64,000 nucleotides of DNA from a virus: positions 1 to 64,000 of IMG/VR virus record IMGVR_UViG_3300005340_000001. One strand, given 5' to 3'. Positions within the stretch are counted from its first letter, which is position 1. Every line of letters begins with the position of its first letter. Below the pieces are notes generated by a model, which ran no database searches, had not been told where the DNA came from, and worked only from the letters and a program-made list of their open reading frames with translations. Below, in pieces: positions 32,498 through 41,099 of this stretch. The translations under genes and the position numbers were made by a program.

Positions 32498-33736
32498 ATG
32501 AACCGGCCGGTCACGGTCCGGCGCGCGCTGCCCTCGATCGCTGAGCGGCGCCGCCATCTGCGCGACACGCTCACGGCATCCGGCGTCGCCCCGGTCGGCA
32601 CGTTGCCGGTGCTCGACATGGCGCGCCTGTCGCCGGCCGAGCGGTACTTCTACGCGGAGGCTCTCGGTGCCGGGGTCGCGAACTTCATGAGCGATCAGTG
32701 GCCGACCGAGGCTATGGCGCTCGACGTCACGAACGCGATGTTCCGCGACGGCAGCGCCGCGGTCTTCCGGACCGAGGACGGATCGCTCGCGCTCGTCATG
32801 CTTCGCGGCGGCTGGGCCCACGTGCACATCGCGGCGCTCAACCACTCGGACATCGCGCCGACGCTCTCAGCGTTCCGCACGGCGCTACCGCCGTCGTTCA
32901 TGACCGGCGAAGACAGCCGCGTGCCGATCACGTTCTGGACGTGTGGCCAGTTCGGAGCGACCTCGAGGCTGCGCCGAATCGAAGCGGCCGGCTGGGAGGC
33001 CATCTCACGCAACTACCCGGGCGACGTCCGCGCCGAGCTCGAGGCGCTCATGGCGTGGACGGAGCCCGGCCGCGACGGCCAGCTGCTTCTCTGGCAGGGG
33101 CCGCCCGGCTGCGGCAAGACGTGGGCGCTGCGTGCGCTCGCGTCCGAGTGGGCTTCGTGGGCGGAGTTCCACTACATCACCGACCCGGACGTGTTCTTCG
33201 TCGATCGCCCGTCGTACATGATCGACGTGCTGCTCTCCGACAGCTACGACGTGATTCACGAGCCGTCCGGCGACGTCGTCGCGGAGGCCGGCGACAAGTG
33301 GCGCATCCTGATTCTCGAGGACACTGGCGAGCTGCTCGCCGCCAACGCGAAGGAGAAGTACGGGCAGGGACTCTCGCGGCTGCTCAACGTCGTCGACGGC
33401 ATGATCGGTCAGGGACTTCGCGTGCTCGCGCTCATCACCACGAACGACGAGCTCGGCGATCTCGCGCCGGCGGCGATCCGCCCCGGCCGCTGCGTCTCGC
33501 GCGCCGCGGACGGCGCGATCGGTCCCACCGTATTCGGGCCGATGAACGCTGCGGAGGCGTCCGAGTGGCTCGGCGAATCCACCGATGATGGCGGAACGCT
33601 CGCCGAGCTCTACGCGCGCTCGAGCGGCGCGGCAGCGGCTCTCTCGGACGACGACGACTCCGAGCCTGTCCGCGATCGCGAGGTCGCCGAACTGGTTGAG
33701 CTCGCATTGCAACCGCTGGAGATCGAACCGTCCTAG
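32498..33736 (+). CDS. AAA-type ATPase with DUF5925-like N-terminus
   Basis: A 412-residue protein starting right after the protease stop. The N-terminal 180 residues resemble the DUF5925 region that precedes AAA domains in actinobacterial and phage proteins. The ATPase has Walker A GPPGCGKT (residues 201-208), Walker B ILILED (270-275), sensor TTND (314-317) and RPGR (328-331). It probably remodels proteins using ATP. Placed between protease and capsid, a role in head assembly or host takeover is possible. Confidence 0.78.
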   Translation: MNRPVTVRRALPSIAERRRHLRDTLTASGVAPVGTLPVLDMARLSPAERYFYAEALGAGVANFMSDQWPTEAMALDVTNAMFRDGSAAVFRTEDGSLALVMLRGGWAHVHIAALNHSDIAPTLSAFRTALPPSFMTGEDSRVPITFWTCGQFGATSRLRRIEAAGWEAISRNYPGDVRAELEALMAWTEPGRDGQLLLWQGPPGCGKTWALRALASEWASWAEFHYITDPDVFFVDRPSYMIDVLLSDSYDVIHEPSGDVVAEAGDKWRILILEDTGELLAANAKEKYGQGLSRLLNVVDGMIGQGLRVLALITTNDELGDLAPAAIRPGRCVSRAADGAIGPTVFGPMNAAEASEWLGESTDDGGTLAELYARSSGAAAALSDDDDSEPVRDREVAELVELALQPLEIEPS

Positions 33737-34392
33737 ACGTCGTCATTCAGAGCCACCCTCGGCGGGCCCATCTCGCCGAGGATCTCGCGCTCAAGACGAA
33801 CGGGCGCGTCTGCTTCGACCCGGCGCCGGACGACCCTGTCAAGAGCCCGTGGCGCACCTATCGCGAGTGCATCCGGACCGCTCCGGCTGAGGCTTCGCAC
33901 CTAATCGTCATCCAGGATGACGCGACGCTCTGCGACGGCTTCGTCGCCGCAGCTCAAGCAGCGATCGACGCGCGCCCCGACCGCGTCATCGTGTTCTGCG
34001 TGACCGGCAACCCGCCGCGGCACCGTCTCGCCGTCCAGAAGGCGTGCGAGCGCGGCTCGTCGTGGGCCGAGCTCGAGTACGCGCACTGGCTGCCGGCAGT
34101 CGCGGTCGGATGGCCGGCGTGGATAGCTCGAGAGTTCGTTGCGTGGGTCGATGCGCAGAACTACCCGCCGCGGTTCGTCGCCGACGACGAGATCGCGGGA
34201 CGCTTCCTCCGATCTCGCGGCATCGACCCGCTCGCGACCGTGCCTTCCCTCGTTGACCATGACGACGTCGTACCGTCGATCATGAGCCGCCGGCAGCGGC
34301 ACGGCCAAGATCCCGGCCGGCGCGCGTTCGTCTACGTCGACCGCGACTGCGACTGCAACGCGAGTTCTATCGACTGGACGGGAGAGGCTTAG
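33706..34392 (+). CDS. Glycosyltransferase-like protein with no normal start
   Basis: The frame is open from a stop at 33697 and reads naturally from about VLDVVIQSHPRRAHLAEDLA. LIVIQDDATLCDGF near residue 75 looks like a GT-A metal site, and FVADDEIAGRFLRSRG follows. No ATG, GTG or TTG lies in a suitable place; ATT 33706 or ATT 33745 are the only near-start codons. Either a rare start, coupling to the AAA gene, or a base error explains this. The 3' end overlaps the convergent RNase H gene by 26 bases. Confidence 0.6.
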   Translation: MATAGDRTVLDVVIQSHPRRAHLAEDLALKTNGRVCFDPAPDDPVKSPWRTYRECIRTAPAEASHLIVIQDDATLCDGFVAAAQAAIDARPDRVIVFCVTGNPPRHRLAVQKACERGSSWAELEYAHWLPAVAVGWPAWIAREFVAWVDAQNYPPRFVADDEIAGRFLRSRGIDPLATVPSLVDHDDVVPSIMSRRQRHGQDPGRRAFVYVDRDCDCNASSIDWTGEA

Positions 34393-34951
34393 CGTTCACG
34401 CGCTCGTGGCGCTCGCGCCACGCTCGAACCTCGCGGCGGAACTGCTGGCCGAGGATCCGGCGATCTTCGGGGTCGAGCAGCGTCGCCTTCGACGGGATCC
34501 GGCCGCTCGCGATGTGAAGCAGCGCCTTCGCCTCGGCGCCGGCGATCGCGTGCGCGCGCTTGTGGAGCGGGTCGCGCATGCCGCGCTCGACCATCGAGAT
34601 CGACACGTGCAGACGGTCGAACTCGGCGCCGAGCTCGACCCAGAGATCCGCGTGCTTCCCGAGCATGGGCGAACGCTTCTGCCAGCGGTCGAGGACGGAC
34701 AGAATCACGGTCGAATCGGTGTGCACGACGGCGCACCCGTCGCTCGGGACCGCGCGGAGACCTTCGATCACAGCGACGAGCTCCATGACGACGTTCGTCG
34801 TCTCGGCGACGTGGCCGCGCAACACAAACCCCTGCGATCCGTGCTCGACGATGGCGGCCCATCCGCCGAAGCCGACGCCGCCCTTCGGCGTCGTGCTCGG
34901 AGCTGCGGACGCGTTGACGCAGGACCCGTCCGTCCAGATGTGCCACGTCAT
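34367..34951 (-). CDS. RNase H type 1
   Basis: A 194-residue protein. WTDGSC near residue 8, MELVAVIEGLRAV near residue 52 and VVHTDSTVILSVL near residue 70 give the Asp-Glu-Asp catalytic set of RNase HI. KRAHAIAGAEAKA near residue 130 is the basic helix and final region. RNase HI removes RNA from RNA-DNA hybrids during replication. ATG 34951 overlaps the upstream stop. It is on the reverse strand among head genes. Confidence 0.8.
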   Translation of the reverse strand: MTWHIWTDGSCVNASAAPSTTPKGGVGFGGWAAIVEHGSQGFVLRGHVAETTNVVMELVAVIEGLRAVPSDGCAVVHTDSTVILSVLDRWQKRSPMLGKHADLWVELGAEFDRLHVSISMVERGMRDPLHKRAHAIAGAEAKALLHIASGRIPSKATLLDPEDRRILGQQFRREVRAWRERHERVNAKPLPSSR

Positions 34952-35232
34952 CCCATCACCTTCGCCCACGCCGAGTCGCCCATGACCTTCGCCCACGCTG
35001 CGGCCGAGATCCAGTAGACGCGATCCGACGGCGCGTTCGCCGCGCGCACCAGCTTCTCGCGCTCTTCATCGAACGCTGGCGCCGCGAGCGCGGCGAGCAG
35101 CCGATCGCGTGGATCGGTCTCGTCGTCCGGCAGTTCGCGCACGCGCGCGTGCTTCGCCGCGCGGAGGCGAACGTCGAGAGGTACCTCTTCGAGACGGAAC
35201 GGCCGGAGCCGCCCCGTTGGCGGCTTCTGCAT
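34948..35232 (-). CDS. Hypothetical protein with repeated C-terminus
   Basis: A 94-residue protein with a GGAGG site. The last residues repeat: AWAKVMGDSAWAKVMG, from a near-perfect 27-base tandem repeat at about 34952-35000. The earlier part is charged and helical (RDRLLAALAAPAFDEEREKLV). Function unknown. Confidence 0.5.
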   Translation of the reverse strand: MQKPPTGRLRPFRLEEVPLDVRLRAAKHARVRELPDDETDPRDRLLAALAAPAFDEEREKLVRAANAPSDRVYWISAAAWAKVMGDSAWAKVMG

Positions 35233-35468
35233 CAGGGTCGAACCTCCGGTGAAGAGAGAGCGGCTACAGGGCGTGCGAGAGTTGCCTGCCCCTGTACGCC
35301 CACCCAATGCAGGTATCCGCTGGTTCCATTGTCCCGACTCTCGGTCCGTTACTACCGAGGTCGGGCCGAGTCTCCGGCTTTGCGTCGGAGATCGAGAGCC
35401 ACTGGAACAAACGGACGAGGATGGCGAGCAGCATTGGCTGAGAGCGTAGCGTGGCGGCCGGCTGCGGT
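35233..35468. other. Structured non-coding gap
   Basis: No credible gene is found on either strand in these 236 bases. At 35332-35367 an inverted repeat pairs CCGAC-T-CTCGGT with ACCGAG-GTCGG around an 8-nt loop, and a second one (TCTCCG/CGGAGA) lies at about 35369-35392. It is a leader for the reverse genes below or a small structured RNA. It could not be assigned to any known RNA class by eye. Confidence 0.45.
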
Positions 35469-35798
35469 CTAGCTGACTTTGAGCGACCGCGGCTCGAGCG
35501 GATTCCCGTCCGGATCCGTCACGCCGAGACCGTGGCAGAGATCGCACGGCGTCAGCGCAATCGCTCCACCGCACGTCGGGCACTCCATGACACTGATGCT
35601 CGAGCTGACTCGAAGCAGATCGAGCGGCGTGAACCATAATCCGCCGAATCGGAACTTCAGGCTCGTCACGGTCTTGCCGCGGGTAACGCGCTGCTCTTCG
35701 AGCGAGCACACGCAGATCGAGTGAACAAGTTTCCGGCCGTCAGGAAGGTCCTGGGTGCTGACCGGACGCAGCAGATGTTCGTGACCGCGCTCGATCAT
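35469..35798 (-). CDS. Zinc-finger protein, leaderless
   Basis: A 109-residue protein. CPTCGGAIALTPCDLCHGLG near residue 73 is a DnaJ-type zinc finger. The ATG lies 6 nt after a TATATT box with no room for a ribosome site. It starts the second reverse block, which also holds RNase H. Confidence 0.6.
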   Translation of the reverse strand: MIERGHEHLLRPVSTQDLPDGRKLVHSICVCSLEEQRVTRGKTVTSLKFRFGGLWFTPLDLLRVSSSISVMECPTCGGAIALTPCDLCHGLGVTDPDGNPLEPRSLKVS

Positions 35799-35812
35799 CG
35801 TACGAATATATC
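35799..35812 (-). promoter_or_regulatory. AT-rich leaderless promoter
   Basis: On the minus strand GATATATTCGTACG runs straight into ATG 35798; TATATT is the -10 box, 6 nt from the start. It shares GATATAT with the elements at 29634 and 27725. Confidence 0.6.
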
Positions 35813-35851
35813 GCTTTGGCCGGCGGCGGAGATCGCTCAGAGGCCCCGTCT

Positions 35852-35857
35852 TAGAAT
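35852..35857 (+). promoter_or_regulatory. TAGAAT box before the capsid gene
   Basis: TAGAATC occurs 109 bases before the capsid start, in the gap between divergent genes. It matches the boxes at 8278, 44701 and 58501. The resulting leader would be about 100 nt. Confidence 0.45.
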
Positions 35858-35965
35858 CCCGTCCGAGCGAGAGATCCGCATAGCGGCCCTCACGCCAGCA
35901 CGGCCGGCATAGCCGCCGAGCGCTGAATCCCCAATCCAGCGTTTTGCGAAGGAGGGCTACCAGCC

Positions 35966-37801
35966 GTGGACGAGAACGAGATTTTCGCAGAGGTGCCAGA
36001 GGACCTCGCGAGCATCGACGACGAGGCGCTTGCCGGTCTCATCGCCGACTACACGGAGCAGACGGACGCCGTGCTCGCCGAGCCGGCAAGGTTCGTCGCC
36101 GAGTCCGGGATGTCCGCCGCCGAGCTGATCGAGGCGACGCGCGGCGCGCTCGAGACGCTCCGCGAGCTCAAGGCGTTGCAGGCGCAGCGCTTGCTCACGC
36201 CCGAGGACGAGGCCGCGTTCGCGGCGCTCGCCGACTTCGAGACCTCCGCGGATGCCGGTGACGGCGGCGGAGACGGCGCGGATGGCGGTGACGGCGGCGA
36301 CGCCGACGCCGGCGATGGCGCCGAGGACGGAGCCGGTGATGGCGACGGAGATGGCGACGGCGACGGTGCCGACGACCAGCTGACGGCCGCGGGTGCGCCG
36401 GTCGGCGGTCGGCGGTCGCTTCCGCGCCCGTCGGCAGGCCATTCGCTCCTCGAGGCGGAGCTCCAGGCTCCGCGCGCGGTCGGCTTCGTGGCCGGCGGCG
36501 GCGCGACGAACGTCGCCCCCGGCGTCGAGTTCGGCAGCGAGCTCCAGCTCGCGCAGGCGCTCATTCGGCGCCACGAGACGCTCGTCTCGCTCGACCGCTC
36601 GGCGGCTCGGGGGACGCCGACCGAGAAGTACATCGTCGCGGTCGCCGACTGGAACGACGAGTACCCGGCCGAGCGGCGTCTCGGGCAGGCCGACATCGAG
36701 GGCAACTGGTCACTGATCCGCGAAGTGGTCAAGCCGTCGGCGATCAAGCGCGCCATGCGCGACCGCATCGCGCAGCAGGACCGGAGCCTCGGCCTGACCG
36801 CGTCCGGCGAGGAGCTCACGATGACCGCGTCCGGTGGTCTCTGTGCTCCGGTGACGCCGTACTACAACCTCGCGTACATCTCGGTCCCGGTGCGGCCCGT
36901 GATGGGATCGCTGCCGTCGTTCTCGGCGGATCGCGGCGGTCTCCGCTACGCGCGGCCGGCATCGCTCGGCGCCGTCACGGACGGCATCGGGCTCATCACC
37001 GAGGCCGAGGACGCCGCAGGCGGGACGTCCGCGGCGAAGTCGTGTCAGACGATCCCGTGCCCGCCGTTCGAGGAGACGGACGTCGACATCATCTACCACT
37101 GCCTCGAGTTCGGGAACCTCGGCGCTCGCGCCTTCCCGGAGCTCGTCGCGCAGTGGAACAACCTCGTGCTGGCCGCGCACGCGCGGCTTGCCGAGTCGAA
37201 CCTGCTCACCCTGATCGACGCCGCGTCGAGCCAGGTCACGGCGGGCTCGTTCGGCCTCGGGGCGTCGGCGACGCTCTTCTCGCAGATCCTCGCCGCGGCG
37301 AACGGTCTGCGGAACCGCAACCGCATGGATCCGGAGGCCGTCCTGCGGCTGATGATCCCGTGGTGGGCGGTCGACCTCATCGTCTCGGACGTCATCCGCA
37401 CGCAGTTCCAGCGGTTCGACACCGATCAGGCGAAGGTCACGGCGCTCCTGCGCTCGTTCAACATCGAGCCGACCTTCTACATCGACGGCGCGAACGGCCG
37501 CAACCAGGTCTTCGGCACTCAGGGCGACGGCGATCTCCTGCCGTTCCCGGAGACGGTGACGTGGTACCTCTTCCCGGAGGGGTCTTTCCTCTACCTCGAC
37601 GCGGGGATGCTCGAGCTCGGAATCGTCCGCGACTCCGTGCTCAACGCTCAGAACAACTTCCAGCTCTTCGGTGAGACGTTCGAGAGCGTCGCATTCGTCG
37701 GCGTCGAGTCGCTCGCCGTCGAGTCGTGGGTCTGCGACAGCGGCACGGTGTCGCTGCCGGCGGAGGTCACCTGCCCGATCAGCTACGCCGGAAGCGAATA
37801 G
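35966..37801 (+). CDS. Major capsid protein with fused scaffold region
   Basis: A 611-residue protein from GTG 35966 (AAGGAGG site). Residues 1-90 are helical and acidic (scaffold-like, with EATRGALETLRELKALQAQR); residues 96-133 are a Gly/Asp linker; the HK97-type capsid part follows from about 155, with GGLCAPVTPYYNLAYISVPV, RPASLGAVTDGIG and a long GNLGARAFPELVAQW region. Fusing scaffold to capsid is known in HK97-like phages; the maturation protease upstream would remove the scaffold part. Confidence 0.82.
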   Translation: MDENEIFAEVPEDLASIDDEALAGLIADYTEQTDAVLAEPARFVAESGMSAAELIEATRGALETLRELKALQAQRLLTPEDEAAFAALADFETSADAGDGGGDGADGGDGGDADAGDGAEDGAGDGDGDGDGDGADDQLTAAGAPVGGRRSLPRPSAGHSLLEAELQAPRAVGFVAGGGATNVAPGVEFGSELQLAQALIRRHETLVSLDRSAARGTPTEKYIVAVADWNDEYPAERRLGQADIEGNWSLIREVVKPSAIKRAMRDRIAQQDRSLGLTASGEELTMTASGGLCAPVTPYYNLAYISVPVRPVMGSLPSFSADRGGLRYARPASLGAVTDGIGLITEAEDAAGGTSAAKSCQTIPCPPFEETDVDIIYHCLEFGNLGARAFPELVAQWNNLVLAAHARLAESNLLTLIDAASSQVTAGSFGLGASATLFSQILAAANGLRNRNRMDPEAVLRLMIPWWAVDLIVSDVIRTQFQRFDTDQAKVTALLRSFNIEPTFYIDGANGRNQVFGTQGDGDLLPFPETVTWYLFPEGSFLYLDAGMLELGIVRDSVLNAQNNFQLFGETFESVAFVGVESLAVESWVCDSGTVSLPAEVTCPISYAGSE

Positions 37802-37845
37802 GTCGCACGGAGACCGAACCGCTGATGGATCGGAACGACAGCAAC

Positions 37846-37873
37846 GCGAGGAGCGGCTCCGGCCGCTCCTCGC
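37846..37873 (+). terminator. Perfect 12-bp hairpin after the capsid gene
   Basis: GCGAGGAGCGGC pairs perfectly with GCCGCTCCTCGC around a TCCG tetraloop. There is no T-tract, so it may be a partial terminator, a processing site or a stabiliser of the abundant capsid mRNA rather than a full stop. Confidence 0.65.
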
Positions 37874-37896
37874 AGCGACTCGAGGGGAGGGGCTAG

Positions 37897-38958
37897 GTGG
37901 CGCTCACTTCGTTCCCGACGTGGCCAGTAGACGGGCCGCTGCCGCTGCCGCCCGTCGTCGGGCTCTTGCCGGCGGCTAGCGCTCCAGCTGCGGGCGTCCG
38001 CTTCGTCGTCGACACGGATATCGGCCCGGCCGACGAGAACTCGATCGCGCCGAACGAGTCCGGGCTCGAGCTCGGCCTCTACCGGAAGGGCGATGGGTCG
38101 ATCTGGATGCGGCAGGCCGGCACGGAGGACATGCAGGTGTTCGTCCCGGCGAACGCCGGCCGCGAGCGCTGGCTGAACTCCGTCGAGGTCTACCCGTACC
38201 CGGTCGACGTGCCAGAAGGCTGGGACGCCTGCGCGTCGGCGTCCACGCGAGGCGAGAAGAGCGACGGCACGGCGAAGGCGCCGCCGGAGTTCCGCGCATT
38301 GACCTTGTCCCTGCCGATCTCGTGCACGGCTCAGCAGGTGCCCGACGATGCGGCATTCCGCGCTCGAGCGGTCGCCGTGCTCGCGGCCACCGAGAGCTAC
38401 GGCATTGCGCGCGCCCTGATGAGCGGCGAGAACGTCGATGGCGGCCGCTACTTCGCCGACTCTGGCGCGACGTTCCCGAACGGCACCGCCGCGACACGGC
38501 CCAACCACGCGGTGCAGGTCCTCGAGGAGGCGATCGCCGAGACCGGCCGCCTCGGCGTGATCCACTGCTCGCCGATGCTGGCGACGGCGCTGCTCGGCCA
38601 GGGCTTCGCGATCAGCGACAAGAGCGGCGTCATCCGGACGATCAACGGCAACGTCGTCATCCCGGACGCCGGCTACGTCGGCGCGTCAATGCCCGAGAGC
38701 GCGCCCGACCCTCTCTCGGCGACCGAAGAGTGGGCGTACGCGACGGGCCCGATCGACATTCGCCGCTCGGAGATTTTCACCACTCCGGACACGCGCGCCG
38801 AAGCGCTCGATCGTGGGCTCGGCGCCACGAACGACCGGCCGAACACTTTCACGTACCGGGCGGAGCGCTACTCGGTTGCCGTCTGGGACACCGCCCTGCA
38901 AGCAGCGGTCCTCGTTGATCGCTGCGGCACCGAATGCGTCGTGGGGTCGTCGTCGTGA
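37897..38958 (+). CDS. Virion protein, capsid-like
   Basis: A 353-residue protein from GTG 37897. VLEEAIAETGRLGVIHCSPM near residue 208 and IRTINGNVVIPDAGYVG near residue 247 are of the kind found in head proteins encoded next to the capsid in actinobacteriophages. It may be a second capsid subunit or a head-vertex protein. Four Cys are spread through it. Confidence 0.55.
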   Translation: MALTSFPTWPVDGPLPLPPVVGLLPAASAPAAGVRFVVDTDIGPADENSIAPNESGLELGLYRKGDGSIWMRQAGTEDMQVFVPANAGRERWLNSVEVYPYPVDVPEGWDACASASTRGEKSDGTAKAPPEFRALTLSLPISCTAQQVPDDAAFRARAVAVLAATESYGIARALMSGENVDGGRYFADSGATFPNGTAATRPNHAVQVLEEAIAETGRLGVIHCSPMLATALLGQGFAISDKSGVIRTINGNVVIPDAGYVGASMPESAPDPLSATEEWAYATGPIDIRRSEIFTTPDTRAEALDRGLGATNDRPNTFTYRAERYSVAVWDTALQAAVLVDRCGTECVVGSSS

Positions 38959-39014
38959 CCGCCCCGAACCCGGATCGGCAGCGGTTCGTCTGCCGTAACG
39001 AAAGGAGCTAGGAC

Positions 39015-39662
39015 ATGACCGCTGTCTGCGCGAGCGCAATCCATCTCTGCTTCATCCGCGCAACCCGACTCGACTCTCTCGGCAACCCCGTCGCGGGCCC
39101 GAACAACTACGTCTGCGACGACACGCCGATGATGCTCACGATCACGCCGGACATTCTCGCCGGCGAGGTCAAGGACCTGAAGGGTGGCTGCGACCAGCTC
39201 GTCGCCACGTACCGCGGCCAGGACATCCTGAAGCGGTTCAACCTCGAGCTCGACATGGGCAAGACCCTGCCGGCGCTCGAGGAGCTCCTCACCGGCGGCT
39301 CCGCGATCGTCGACGACGACGGCGAGCCGATCGGCGTGCAGTTCCAGGTGCCGTGCGGCTCGCAGCAGCCGTACGTCGCGTTCGAGGCATGGCAGGACCT
39401 CTGGGACTGCGACCACCAGCCGTCCGCGCCGTATCCGTACCGCCGCTGGGTGTTCCCGGCGTCGCGCTGGCAGCGCGGCCCGGAGACGCTCCAGAACGAC
39501 TTCGACCAGCCGAAGTTCACCGGCTTCTCGGTCGCGAACGACAACTGGGGCGAGGGCATCTACGACGACCTCACCGCCGCGGTCGGGAAGAACGGGCAGT
39601 GGTTCTTCGACACGGAGCTCCCGACGGCGCTCTGCGGCTGGGGCTCGCAGCCGATCACGTAA
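39015..39662 (+). CDS. Probable major tail (tube) protein
   Basis: A 215-residue protein with an AAGGAG site. RATRLDSLGNPVAGPNNYV near the start, LTGGSAIVDDDGEPIG in the middle and KFTGFSVANDNWGEG near the end follow the layout of major tail proteins in actinobacterial siphophages. These stack as rings to form the tail tube. Confidence 0.6.
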   Translation: MTAVCASAIHLCFIRATRLDSLGNPVAGPNNYVCDDTPMMLTITPDILAGEVKDLKGGCDQLVATYRGQDILKRFNLELDMGKTLPALEELLTGGSAIVDDDGEPIGVQFQVPCGSQQPYVAFEAWQDLWDCDHQPSAPYPYRRWVFPASRWQRGPETLQNDFDQPKFTGFSVANDNWGEGIYDDLTAAVGKNGQWFFDTELPTALCGWGSQPIT

Positions 39663-39682
39663 TCGAGGGGAGGGACCACCGC

Positions 39683-40204
39683 ATGGAGCCAGACGAGGGC
39701 ACGGACGCTCCGCTCGAGGAAGAGCAGGGCGAGCAGCCTGAGCAGGCTGAGCAGGCTGAGCAGGCCGAGGAGACGTACCCGGAAGGCGCGCTCGTCTTCA
39801 AGACGCACTCCCATGCGGGGGCGTGGATGTTCGACGGCACCACGTACTCCGACCTCTGCGTCGTCGAGGACCCGTCGGAGGATCTGATCCGCGCGGCCGC
39901 GCACGCGCACGCGGCCGGCGTCATCGAGATCGTCCAGGGCGTCGACACCGACGCGCTCGAGGAGCACGGCGTCCAGTCGCAGGAGGACGGCGAAGCCGCG
40001 TACGCCGAGGCGCAAGGCGAGTGGATCGAGCCGGTCTACGAGGACGTCACGGACGACGACGGCGAGGTCATCGGGCAGCGCCTCGCCGAGCCGGGCCACT
40101 GGTCGGGCCCATGGCAGGAAGGCCACGAGATGCAGGCTGCGCTCGACCGGGAGGCGCGCGAGCGCGGCGAGCCGACCATCGTCATCGAGGAGGGAGAGGA
40201 GTAA
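39683..40204 (+). CDS. Acidic virion-region protein with Gln/Glu repeats
   Basis: A 173-residue acidic protein. The N-terminus has four copies of a 9-base unit (GAGCAGGCT-type) giving EQAEQAEQAEE. The middle (GALVFKTHSHAGAWMFDGTTYS) is beta-rich. The stop overlaps the next ATG. Role unknown; it lies between probable tail and virion genes. Confidence 0.55.
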   Translation: MEPDEGTDAPLEEEQGEQPEQAEQAEQAEETYPEGALVFKTHSHAGAWMFDGTTYSDLCVVEDPSEDLIRAAAHAHAAGVIEIVQGVDTDALEEHGVQSQEDGEAAYAEAQGEWIEPVYEDVTDDDGEVIGQRLAEPGHWSGPWQEGHEMQAALDREARERGEPTIVIEEGEE

Positions 40205-41070
40205 TGGAGCTCGACGGTCTGAGAATCCTTCCACCGCTCCGCTCGTTGTCGCGGATGGAGCTCCGCGCCGCCGTCAACCGCGGCGCTGTCCGGATCGAGG
40301 ACGGCTACCTCATCCCGGTCATCAAGGGCGGTTCCATCGTCGCGTCGGACCTCGTGTTCTACAACTCGGCCGCCATGACGACCGACTCGACCACGACGAC
40401 CGGCGGCGCGATCGACACGCTGCGGCGCCCCGACTTCACGCAGATGAGCGCGAACGACACCGTCCGCGTCGTCTCATCTGCCGCCGGCGACACGACGCAG
40501 ACCCTCTCGATCACGGGCCGCAAGGCCGACGGTTCGCTCGCGTCCGAGACGCTCAACCTCAACGGCACGACGGTCGTCACGTCGTCGAACACGTACGAGC
40601 GTCTGCTCAAGGCCGAGCTCTCCGCGACGTGTGCCGGAACCGTCACGGTCGCGCGGACGACCGGGCCGACCACGATCCGGGTGATCCCGATCGGTGAGCG
40701 CGGCTTCCAGGCGATGTTCCAGCAGCTCGCGTCGGCGACCGGCTCGATCACGAACTGGTACGAGAAAATCTTCGTGAAGAACACGAACGGGTCGCTCGCG
40801 CTCACGTCGGCGACGGTCCTGATCAACTCGGATCCCCAGTCGGTGTTCACGTTCGGGCTTCCGTCGACGCTGGACGACACGGCGACAACGACGAACAGGA
40901 CGACCGCGCCGGCCGGAATCACGTTCAACACGTCGACGAAGAACGTCGCGAACTCGGGGTCGCTCTCGTCGGGCTCGGCGCAGGGGATCTGGATGGACCT
41001 CACCCTCGCCGCCGCGAACGCCGCGCTCAAGAGCACCGTGACGCTCGAAGTGGATGGGAACACGACCTAG
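40204..41070 (+). CDS. Thr/Ser-rich beta virion protein
   Basis: A 288-residue protein rich in Thr, Ser and Val, with SITGRKADGSLASETLNLNG and TNRTTAPAGITFNTSTKNV. This composition is common in virion decoration and tail-shaft proteins. No specific family is recognised. Confidence 0.55.
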   Translation: MELDGLRILPPLRSLSRMELRAAVNRGAVRIEDGYLIPVIKGGSIVASDLVFYNSAAMTTDSTTTTGGAIDTLRRPDFTQMSANDTVRVVSSAAGDTTQTLSITGRKADGSLASETLNLNGTTVVTSSNTYERLLKAELSATCAGTVTVARTTGPTTIRVIPIGERGFQAMFQQLASATGSITNWYEKIFVKNTNGSLALTSATVLINSDPQSVFTFGLPSTLDDTATTTNRTTAPAGITFNTSTKNVANSGSLSSGSAQGIWMDLTLAAANAALKSTVTLEVDGNTT

Positions 41071-41099
41071 CGGCTAGATCGTCCGCTCCTGCGGCGAAA

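Noticed and set aside
29603-32845. A 1080-residue reverse open frame over the protease gene
   Set aside because: Same reason: a shadow of the protease and AAA genes with repetitive Arg/Asp/Val composition.
35332-35367. Inverted repeat considered as a tRNA
   Set aside because: No cloverleaf with anticodon and T arm could be drawn.
36255-36375. GGCGAC-type repeats considered as an origin or iteron array
   Set aside because: They encode the Gly/Asp linker of the capsid protein in frame.
39730-39770. Nine-base tandem repeats considered as a regulatory repeat
   Set aside because: They are in frame inside a gene and simply encode Glu-Gln-Ala repeats.
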